A stretch of 64,000 nucleotides of DNA from CBDBUR01 sp965212075 (GTDB taxonomy: Bacteria; Pseudomonadota; Alphaproteobacteria; JAPOUT01; G958296285): the NCBI GenBank assembly GCA_965212075.1, contig OZ243043.1:682001-746000 (forward strand), read 5' to 3'. This document shows, in pieces, positions 36,101-42,138 of this stretch. Position 1 is the stretch's first letter; each line of letters begins with the position of its first letter. The notes beneath the pieces were generated by a model that saw only the letters and a list, made by a program, of their open reading frames with translations, ran no database searches and was not told the origin of the DNA. A program made the position numbers and the translations under genes.

Positions 36101-36362
36101 CAATCTTATCAAGATCGGCATTAATCTCTTTCGCCTCAATGTAGCCAATCGGCAGAGGCGGAAGCATTCCAATAATCTTTTTTGTTATAATATAATCAGG
36201 GCGACCAAATGCGGTTTGTCGCGGCTCATTGGTCGCATCGCAGTCGGGCATCATGCCTTCCATACAATCGCCTAGCGCACCGCGATAGCTATGCTCGGTC
36301 GCATTACCTCTTTTATGAATGCGAACGACTTCTCGCAAATAGCTATCTATATGGTCAGCCAC
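33156..36362 (-). CDS. Single-polypeptide restriction-modification enzyme (Type ISP/IIG-like)
   Basis: 1068 residues from a GTG at 36362 with GGGGAA upstream. The N-terminus carries a PD-(D/E)xK nuclease pattern: Asp56 in GRPDYI, then Glu76-Ala-Lys78 in YIEAKE. The amino-methyltransferase follows: RGVFYTPKPVVDFIV (321-335), SAM motif I DVATGTGTF (387-395) and the catalytic NPPY at 509-512, making N6-methyladenine. The C-terminal third, with PLYLYEGK and many aromatic residues, resembles the specificity domain of ISP enzymes. No helicase motifs are seen, unlike the roughly 1570-residue LlaGI type. Base composition is visibly AT-richer than neighbouring genes, especially 34100-36000, suggesting horizontal acquisition. 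No partner genes or integrase are present. Confidence 0.88.
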   Translation of the reverse strand: MADHIDSYLREVVRIHKRGNATEHSYRGALGDCMEGMMPDCDATNEPRQTAFGRPDYIITKKIIGMLPPLPIGYIEAKEINADLDKIENSDQIISYRKGFANFVLTDYLEFRFYRNSEPDGTVRIAELKQGTITPQRVNYGELNRLFTRFRGFDDENIGTWQKLAERMADAAGLIRDEVIIRAVDEKGIEGVKEQLEAFRKILIHDMKAEEFADIYAQTITYGLFTARFHDKIGDDFSREEARKLIPRSNPFLRKFFDYVCGEDLDDSLVWVVNYLCKLYRDVELHAVKKSFGKWVGRDDPLVHFYETFLASYNPKQKDSRGVFYTPKPVVDFIVNAVDDCLKKHFGLPEGLAHSGMVDIPIESNNQEKKSGKSKTKKPFHKVQLLDVATGTGTFMAEVIRNIYNSSFQNQKGAWSAYVEEHLLPRLHGFELLMAPYAMCHLKLDFLLEETGYRPRNSHNPPRLGVYLTNSLEEPYPDYDTLFAQWLSNESNEASHIKRQSPVMVAFGNPPYSGHSANQGQYAKNLIKRYKEGVEGLDKPAQAKWLSDDYVKFISLAEQYIAKNEEGGILAYITNHAYLDNPTFKGMRHHLLKTFDDIYIFDLHGSAKKREISPDGSADNNVFDIQQGVAIIIAIKHGRRKEKLAQVHHADLWGGRQSKYITLSNDRLKDIKWGKLRNVSPFYFFVPKNWKVFSEYKKFIFINDLFDADKKVNSSRKPNAPGIVTTHDNFAISSSKDEAINKVECFLQTETEKDARDIWKLCSQYQWNYLKAKNDLSSGTWREKICQVAYRPFDIRWTIYDPNVAVHLRDRASKHFLHRENVGLIAKRGDVENRSAPVHVSKHITESRSWSRPGMQGIESIFPLYLYEGKTRKPNFNMEIVKQIAETLKLPFIPDHKARGAAKKREEQTVFSPLDLLDYIYARLHSSTYREKYKEFLKMDFPRVPYPKNAKTFWRLADLGHELRLFHLMEHKALVKPPIGFPNDGSNKVDKPDFTNDGRVWINREQYFNEVPKEAWEFYIGGYQPAQKWLKDRKGRKLEFDDIAHYEKIITALTETHRIMKKIDKIPQ

Positions 36363-36377
36363 ATCAAGTTCCCCGAA

Positions 36378-37100
36378 TCATGCCCACCCCAGCAATATAT
36401 CAGCCAGCTCCTGCGGCATAGAAAAAAACGGCGAGTGATCGCTCGCCAGACGCGCAATATCTCCCGACGCAACCCCCACGCCGACCGCCATCGACTCCTG
36501 TCCCGCCGCTGAGATCGCATGATCCCCCGCGCAGATGATCGCCCGCTTGCGCACCCTGCCAAATCCCGACGCCGTCCACTTGACCGGCCCGCCTAACGCC
36601 CTCACCGACTGCGGACACAACCGCGCGCGCGCATAGGCGATATCCTCCGCGCTGCAGTCATTATAAAATATCCCCGCCAGACGAGCCCGCTTGATCCGCA
36701 TGCTCCCGCCCCACCAGCTCAGCAGCTGGGCCTCCGGCTCCACCAGCGATACCGACGGCTCCGCCAACTCCAACAGCGACCGTCCCGACGGCGGCGCATA
36801 CGCGCATAAATAAACGACCGACGACACCCGATCCGGATGACGCTCCGCCGCTCCCGTGACCACCATGCCTCCCATGCTGTGCCCCACCAGCACAACCGGC
36901 TCCCGACACCCCGACAGAACACCAGACACCGAGCTAATATAATGTTCCATAGAAACCAAGCGCGGCCAGCGCCGCCGCGAGCCATGTCCCGGCAGATCCG
37001 GCGTACTCACCTGATGGCCCGCCGCCTCCAAGAGCGGCGCGAGCTTCGTCCAGCACCAGCCGCCGTGCCATGCTCCGTGTATCAAAACAAAATGTGCCAT
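36378..37100 (-). CDS. Alpha/beta hydrolase (esterase family)
   Basis: 240 residues with the alpha/beta-hydrolase layout: LIHGAWHGGWCW near the N-terminus (oxyanion region), nucleophile elbow GHSMGG around residues 73-78, and a catalytic His in SDHSPFF near 222. It resembles small esterases of the methylesterase/hydroxynitrile-lyase-like group acting on esters; the substrate is unknown. The start has a strong GGAGG. It lies between tRNA-Thr and the restriction-modification gene. Unlike the latter it is GC-rich, so the two probably have different origins. Confidence 0.85.
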   Translation of the reverse strand: MAHFVLIHGAWHGGWCWTKLAPLLEAAGHQVSTPDLPGHGSRRRWPRLVSMEHYISSVSGVLSGCREPVVLVGHSMGGMVVTGAAERHPDRVSSVVYLCAYAPPSGRSLLELAEPSVSLVEPEAQLLSWWGGSMRIKRARLAGIFYNDCSAEDIAYARARLCPQSVRALGGPVKWTASGFGRVRKRAIICAGDHAISAAGQESMAVGVGVASGDIARLASDHSPFFSMPQELADILLGWA

Positions 37101-37136
37101 TTTTTCCTCCGTTTTTTGACGACTCCTCTTTAATTC

Positions 37137-37212
37137 CGGTGCCGGCGGAGAGATTTGAACTCCCGACCTCCTGATTACAAATCAGATGCTCTACCAGCTG
37201 AGCTACACCGGC
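37137..37212 (-). tRNA. trnT: tRNA-Thr (TGT anticodon)
   Basis: Minus-strand cloverleaf: acceptor GCCGGTG/CGCCGGC (one G-U), D-loop CAGCTGGTA, anticodon loop TTTGTAA (TGT), T-loop TTCAAAT. The 3' end reads ACCG, so unlike the other four tRNAs here a complete CCA is not encoded. Confidence 0.95.
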
Positions 37213-37222
37213 ACTATACATA

Positions 37223-37251
37223 CCTATATAGCCAAATATCTCGATAGCCAA
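37223..37251 (-). promoter_or_regulatory. Candidate tRNA-Thr promoter
   Basis: On the minus strand TTGGCT (37251-37246) and TATAGG (37228-37223) are 17 bases apart, ending eleven bases before the mature tRNA. Both boxes match consensus at four of six positions. Confidence 0.4.
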
Positions 37252-37300
37252 TCACGGGCGCAAATCACGCGCACAAATACAGATTATCGCATCCCTTTGG

Positions 37301-37329
37301 TTGACTCGAATCAAAAATCTCCATAGATT
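37301..37329 (+). promoter_or_regulatory. Candidate promoter for the membrane/vWA-like gene pair
   Basis: TTGACT (37301-37306) and TAGATT (37324-37329) with 17-base spacing point rightward. Just downstream are two direct copies of TGAGAATCA (37349-37357 and 37363-37371), a possible operator. The 364-base stretch 37213-37576 otherwise holds only the divergent tRNA-Thr promoter and an ambiguous open frame on the minus strand (see findings). Confidence 0.5.
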
Positions 37330-37576
37330 TATACCGTATATGGTTAAATGAGAATCACTCTTTGAGAATCATTCCGCCATTCTGCAAACGCACAAAATGG
37401 AGAGTGTGGGGTTGAAGTTCGCCGTTATTAGAGACAAAGGCAGGGTATTCATCCATGCGGTGAAACATATTCCCGAGAAAGTCTCGCAAAAATTCAATAA
37501 TACTATCCGACTCTGGATCGCCGAACGAAGACAGCGCGCCTCTATTCGCGTCGCGCGCAGGGCCGGTAGAAGGGCC

Positions 37577-38989
37577 ATGTCCGAACGCGACTATGAATTC
37601 CCCGACACCCAAGCCGAAAAATATGAAATCCGTGCGCAGGAAGCAGGTCAAAGCGACGCGATCTCTAGCCGCCCTCTGCCTGAGAGCACTTTGTTGCCTC
37701 CCACGCTTGTCAGCATCCAAAACGAGCTCAGAAATATCTACGGGCAGGGAGTCAAATCTTGCCAGGCACTGTTTGAAAGCATTGAAACTAAAGTCGATGC
37801 GCTCGTCATGCGCTTCTCCGGCGTGACGCTCGAGGCCAGCGCCAACCAAACACGCGATGAAATGTCTGTTGCGCTGACCTTCTCGCCCTATGCCGAGTCG
37901 ATCTCTTTCCACTATAAAGAGTTCGTGCGGCGACATGCCGACCTCCAGCGCTTCCGCGTACAGCATGACCTCGTCTATGAGCCGATCCGCGGCGGACACG
38001 GCACCGGAAGCCATTTGCTCTTCGTTGTCATGCTTTATATCGTTGAGGCTCTGTTTAATGCGTCTTTGTTCATCAACGTCATCGGATTGCTGGGCGGCTT
38101 GACGATCTCGCTGTCATCTTCAGCGATCAACGTCATCATGGGATATCTTGTCGGGCGCTTCCTTGTGTCGGCGATTTTCTTCCACCCCGATATGAGAATG
38201 AGATTTCTCGGTCTATTTGGCTTCATTACTTTTATGGCCTTTATCTTCTATCTCAACTTCGCGCTGGCGGTGTTCCGCTCTTTGCAGGAAAACGCCACCA
38301 ACGCTTTTGAGCAAGTCAATACCGGGCTAGCAATCATGCCCTTCGGCCAGCTTGATGTTCTCTCATTTGAATCAGCTTTGGTGGTTGCTGTGGGACTCTT
38401 ATTCGCCATCGCGGCTCTGCTCGATGGATATTTCTCCGACGATCCCTTTCCGGGCTATGGCTCTAAATGGCGCCTATGCATTAATGAGCGCAGCATCATT
38501 CAATATGAATTCAAGCAATACCAAAGCCAATTTGATCAAGAAACACGCGAGGCGCGCAAAAAAACAAAAGAAATGTTTGAAGATGCGCAAAAAGCCATCA
38601 ATGAATGGTCAAAAGAAATCAATAAAATTCAGCACTATTTCGTGGATTTTGAGCAATGGGCGGATAAAATCAACGACACCTACATCTCAAGCTGGGAAAT
38701 TTACGCCGCAACCCATCAAAATCATCGCCCTGAAAACTATTCCCCCCCTAAAATGTTGACATCCAAGCCCGAAAACCTCCTTGACGATGATCAGGTTGAT
38801 CCCTTATACGTATTTGCAGGGGCTGCGAGCTGTTATATGGAAGATCAGGAAAGGCAGAAAAAAGCTGCTGAATTTGAAAAAGATTTTCTTGAAAAATATC
38901 TCAAAGCCGAGGAAGAATTAGAAAAAACTATCATCGTTCTTACCAACACTCTCGCTGAATTGGAGGTTACAGCACAATGCAACATTTAA
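37577..38989 (+). CDS. Membrane protein with four helices and coiled coils, unknown function
   Basis: 470 residues from the ATG at 37577 (MSERDYEF), with GAAGGG upstream. The frame is open to 37397 but that part is Arg-rich and has no ribosome site. The layout is a soluble N-terminus (1-140), hydrophobic segments at about 145-168, 183-202, 208-233 and 262-284, then a cytosolic or periplasmic C-terminal half with charged heptad-like helices at about 315-352 and 421-463. No family is recognised. The following secreted vWA-like gene starts inside its last 13 bases, so the two are translationally coupled and probably act together at the envelope. It has ordinary composition for the window. Confidence 0.8.
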   Translation: MSERDYEFPDTQAEKYEIRAQEAGQSDAISSRPLPESTLLPPTLVSIQNELRNIYGQGVKSCQALFESIETKVDALVMRFSGVTLEASANQTRDEMSVALTFSPYAESISFHYKEFVRRHADLQRFRVQHDLVYEPIRGGHGTGSHLLFVVMLYIVEALFNASLFINVIGLLGGLTISLSSSAINVIMGYLVGRFLVSAIFFHPDMRMRFLGLFGFITFMAFIFYLNFALAVFRSLQENATNAFEQVNTGLAIMPFGQLDVLSFESALVVAVGLLFAIAALLDGYFSDDPFPGYGSKWRLCINERSIIQYEFKQYQSQFDQETREARKKTKEMFEDAQKAINEWSKEINKIQHYFVDFEQWADKINDTYISSWEIYAATHQNHRPENYSPPKMLTSKPENLLDDDQVDPLYVFAGAASCYMEDQERQKKAAEFEKDFLEKYLKAEEELEKTIIVLTNTLAELEVTAQCNI

Positions 38990-39846
38990 CTCAACATCTC
39001 ACCACCTGCCTTGCTGTTGCTCTTTTGTCGGGAAGCTTATTTGCCGGAAAAGCGCTCGCACAGCAGCAATGTGCGCCTGAAGAAGAGGGGTTTATCAAAA
39101 AATCTCTCGCGACGATCTGCAGTCAGGACGGCTCACCGCCAAAAAAAACCATCTTCGTCCTTATTGATGGCAGCGACCCTTACGATAAAAAGAGCATTAG
39201 CTGGATCAAAGCCAATGTTTTCAATAAACGGGTCATTCGTCCGAGTGATACTGGCGATGAGGTAATCTTCGCGCGCTTTGCTGAGGGCGCTTTGTCGTCA
39301 ATGGATCTGCAGCGTCTATGTGCGCCCAAGCCTAATGAGCAAATCAGCTACATTTTTGACGCACCGCAGAAAATCAAAAAAGCAAACCATTCTTTCTATT
39401 GCGTGGTTCAAGACATCATCCCGAACAAAATGTTCTCCCGCAATACACGCGCACCCAAATCCTTAATTATGGAAGCCATTAACGAAGTGGCGACTAATCC
39501 CAAGCTGCTCTATTCCGAGCGCCCAGGTGAGCGCGTTCTTGTTTTGGTCTCTGATCTTTTTCAAAATTCAAATTCCTTTTCATTTCATAAGATTTGCAAA
39601 AAGACATGTCCAACCTGTCCAGTTTTATGCCCCTCCTATGAAAAAGTGGTGAAGTCAACACCGCGCGCGAAACGTTATTTAGATGCTGTCGTTCCACAAT
39701 TGCGGCCAGATGACAAAATCATGATCTTTAACGTCAACGTCAAAGGCAAGCTTGACAGGTCTGCTGCTGATTTCTGGCGTGGCTTTTTTCAAGCTGCTGG
39801 CGTTCAGGGTAAAAACATCTCGTTCAAATACGAACTTGAGAAATAG
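38977..39846 (+). CDS. Secreted von Willebrand A-like protein, unknown function
   Basis: 289 residues. A signal peptide is followed by cleavage near ALA-QQ (residue 28). The mature part resembles a Rossmann-like vWA fold: first strand and loop TIFVLIDGSDPYD (58-70), in which DGSDP would replace the canonical DxSxS MIDAS, a later strand RVLVLVSDLFQNS around 185-197, and strand DKIMIFNVNV. A four-Cys cluster (CKKTCPTCPVLC) suggests disulfides or metal. The start has GGAGG ten bases upstream and overlaps the preceding gene by 13 bases. It looks like a periplasmic partner of that membrane protein; the function is not known. Confidence 0.78.
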   Translation: MQHLTQHLTTCLAVALLSGSLFAGKALAQQQCAPEEEGFIKKSLATICSQDGSPPKKTIFVLIDGSDPYDKKSISWIKANVFNKRVIRPSDTGDEVIFARFAEGALSSMDLQRLCAPKPNEQISYIFDAPQKIKKANHSFYCVVQDIIPNKMFSRNTRAPKSLIMEAINEVATNPKLLYSERPGERVLVLVSDLFQNSNSFSFHKICKKTCPTCPVLCPSYEKVVKSTPRAKRYLDAVVPQLRPDDKIMIFNVNVKGKLDRSAADFWRGFFQAAGVQGKNISFKYELEK

Positions 39847-39867
39847 AAGGAACTTGAGAAATAGAAA
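39832..39867 (+). repeat. 18-bp tandem duplication over a stop codon
   Basis: GAACTTGAGAAATAGAAG (39832-39849) is followed immediately by GAACTTGAGAAATAGAAA (39850-39867), 17 of 18 identical. The unit includes the TAG of the vWA-like gene, so the second copy is an untranslated echo of the gene's end. Confidence 0.95.
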
Positions 39868-39873
39868 ATTGTT

Positions 39874-41079
39874 TTAAGAAGCCCGTTCGGTGATCTGTCT
39901 GCCCAGCGCTTCAACAACAGGAATCTCTTCTTCTTTCAGCGGCGGCATGAGCTTTTTGCGCTTCATCGCTTTTTCTAGATAAGGTGCCAGCTCTTCCATT
40001 TTGTGTTTTTGGCGCGCTTCTTCTTCGGCGTGGAATTCGGGCATGACGTCTTTGGCGAAGAGCTCAAGCGCGGCGCAAATATGCTCATGGCGATTGCGCC
40101 CGCCTTGTTGGATGAACGCCACCTGATCCACACCAGCATCAGCGAAAGTGCGCAAATGATCGCGCAAGGCTTTCGGGGTGCCAAGCCCGCCTACATGAGT
40201 AGAGGGCATCGCGTCGCGATTATGTTCAAAGCTTTTCCATATATTGGTGCGCCCGGGCCTGTGTGTGCCAAAAATATAATGATGGCCGAGCGCATAGCCA
40301 AAGAAGCGGAAGCCATCCATGCCGCGCTTGACGGCTTCGTCTTGATCGGGGTGCACCGAAAAGCCGCTGACCATGCAGATGTTCGGATTGATCGCATGGC
40401 CAATCGGCACGCACTCTTCTTTTAAGATGCGATAATAATCGCCCACCCATTTCACCGCTTCCTCCGGATCAACAAAAGCAAAGGTCAAAGCGCCAATGCC
40501 CAAGCGCGCGGCAAGTTTAATCGTCTCGCGATTGGAGCAGGCAACCCATAAAGGCGGATGCGGACGCTGCACCGGCTTCGGCACGATATTGCGGCAAGGC
40601 ATGGAGAAATATTTTCCATCAAAGCCGGGGTAGGGATCCATCGCGAGCATATTGGCGCATTGCTCAACGGCCTCGCGCCACTGGTCGCGTTTTTCGCCGA
40701 CCGGCACGCCATAACCGCCCAGCTCAAGCTGCGCCGAGCTTTCGCCGGTGCCCCATTCAACGCGGCCATTGGAAACAAGATCAAGCGTGGCGAGGCGCTC
40801 GGCGACGCGCGCGGGATGGTTATAGCCCGGCGGCATCAGCACGATGCCATGGCCTAAGCGAATTCTTTTTGTTCGCTGTGAGCAGGCTGCCAGAAAAACC
40901 TCAGGCGCGGAGGAATGAGAATATTCCTCCAAAAAGTGATGCTCTACCTCCCAAGCATAATCAATGCCCAGCCGGTCGGCGAGCTCAACCTGATCGAGGG
41001 CTTCGTTAAAAAGCTTTTGCTCATCGCCCTCTTTCCATGGGCGAGGCAGCTGATGTTCGTAAAAGATGCCGAATTTCAT
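39874..41079 (-). CDS. Luciferase-like (LLM) flavin-dependent monooxygenase
   Basis: 401 residues, bacterial-luciferase TIM-barrel type. MKFGIFYEHQLPRPW at the start, AWEVEHHF near 44-51, IRLGHGIVLMPPGYNHPARVAE around 73-95 and RVEWGTGESS near 107 match the F420/FMN-dependent family. Members oxidise diverse organic substrates with reduced FMN supplied by a separate reductase; none is evident nearby. A ribosome site AGAGAGGG precedes the ATG. It is the last gene of a four-gene minus-strand unit with a CoxL-type hydroxylase and a class II aldolase, pointing to a degradative or detoxifying pathway. The C-terminal 60 residues are charged. Confidence 0.88.
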   Translation of the reverse strand: MKFGIFYEHQLPRPWKEGDEQKLFNEALDQVELADRLGIDYAWEVEHHFLEEYSHSSAPEVFLAACSQRTKRIRLGHGIVLMPPGYNHPARVAERLATLDLVSNGRVEWGTGESSAQLELGGYGVPVGEKRDQWREAVEQCANMLAMDPYPGFDGKYFSMPCRNIVPKPVQRPHPPLWVACSNRETIKLAARLGIGALTFAFVDPEEAVKWVGDYYRILKEECVPIGHAINPNICMVSGFSVHPDQDEAVKRGMDGFRFFGYALGHHYIFGTHRPGRTNIWKSFEHNRDAMPSTHVGGLGTPKALRDHLRTFADAGVDQVAFIQQGGRNRHEHICAALELFAKDVMPEFHAEEEARQKHKMEELAPYLEKAMKRKKLMPPLKEEEIPVVEALGRQITERAS

Positions 41080-41091
41080 AAAAATCCCTCT

Positions 41092-42138
41092 CTATTCTGC
41101 GGCTTGCGCGCTTGGATCAGCGAGCGCGTCAAACTTAGCGATGAGCCTGTCAGCCTGTTCCTCGGCCTGCGCGCGGATTTCCTCCAAGAGTGCTGCGCGC
41201 TGGCGTTCGCGCGCCAGCTCAAATTGAGTTTTGCCGTGCCAGACAACCATATCGCGCCAGACCGGATCGATCAGCGCCGCACCTTTAACCGCGCCATTTT
41301 TGCCTTTAAAGGTGAAGCCGCGCAGCTCCGAGAGCACCGTGCGCAGATAAGCGACATGAATGTTCTCGTCAATCCTGATCCGCGCGATCATTTCGGCGGC
41401 GAGTTTTTTTTCGGCCTCCTTGCCGGGGAAGCTCTCTGGCGCTAAAAGCACTTGCTCGCAAAAATCAAAGAAAGCATCGGCGCGCACTTCAACCATCAGC
41501 ACATCGGTCAGCAGAGTGAATAAAGCATCATAAGAATGATCGAGGTCAGGGAAAAACGCACCATCTTTGGGACGCTCAATGCTGGCTGGCGCTTTAGGAT
41601 ATGGAAACGCATTTTTGCCAAAAACCATATCGCGCAGCGCGAACCACATTTGATCATGCGCGCCCGCGCCATTAGGGTTGGCGGAGTCGCCGCCTTCGTC
41701 AATGCCGTGCGCGATCAGCAGGCCTTTATCCAAATGGCCGGTCGCGGTTTGAGAAATATCCTCTTCAATCACCGCCTGCAGATCGGGCGGCGCATAATCC
41801 ACGAGCATCGCACCGCGCGCTTCCAAAATGCCGGTGATGGTCAAAGAATCCCAGAAAGTGCGCCCGAAGCCATGCTGCAGCAAGAAAAGCTGCTGGCGGC
41901 TATTCGGGTAAGCCCCCGCTTTGAGCAGACCGCGCGACGCATCCAGCAAAGGCAGATTATTTTTTTCAAGCTGCTTTTGCCACGCTTTGACCGCGTCCCA
42001 GCGATATTTTGTGCGCGGTGAAATATAATTTCCTTTTTCATCAAAGCCGCCATGCAGCTTGATGCCGACCTCATAGTGCGGACGCGCATAATTATGTTCG
42101 GCCATCAGCTCATCTTTGCGCCAGACGAGTTTATCCAT
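41092..42138 (-). CDS. Unrecognised protein, possible ferritin-like helical domain
   Basis: 348 residues from the ATG at 42138 (MDKLVWRKDE), with GGAG eight bases upstream; a longer frame to 42159 overlaps the coxL-like gene. I do not recognise a family with confidence. The C-terminal half (about 200-275) is helical and carries VEVRADAFFDFCEQ and RIDENIHVAYLRTVL; the latter contains ExxH at 258-261, as in ferritin-like di-iron proteins. The N-terminal half has DSLTITGILEARGAML and several His. Context (a flavin monooxygenase and a molybdenum hydroxylase on either side) suggests a redox or metal role, but that is inference. The stop is twelve bases before the LLM gene. Confidence 0.75.
   Translation of the reverse strand: MDKLVWRKDELMAEHNYARPHYEVGIKLHGGFDEKGNYISPRTKYRWDAVKAWQKQLEKNNLPLLDASRGLLKAGAYPNSRQQLFLLQHGFGRTFWDSLTITGILEARGAMLVDYAPPDLQAVIEEDISQTATGHLDKGLLIAHGIDEGGDSANPNGAGAHDQMWFALRDMVFGKNAFPYPKAPASIERPKDGAFFPDLDHSYDALFTLLTDVLMVEVRADAFFDFCEQVLLAPESFPGKEAEKKLAAEMIARIRIDENIHVAYLRTVLSELRGFTFKGKNGAVKGAALIDPVWRDMVVWHGKTQFELARERQRAALLEEIRAQAEEQADRLIAKFDALADPSAQAAE

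Noticed and set aside
33068..37140. Integrative element with attachment repeats at the tRNA-Thr 3' end
   Set aside because: No integrase and no copy of the tRNA-Thr 3' end was seen near tRNA-Tyr, so the mechanism of insertion is not shown.
37355..38014. Long open frame on the minus strand opposite the membrane-protein gene
   Set aside because: Most of it is the shadow of the plus-strand gene, which has better composition, hydrophobic segments, a ribosome site and a coupled partner. Only its last part remains worth checking.
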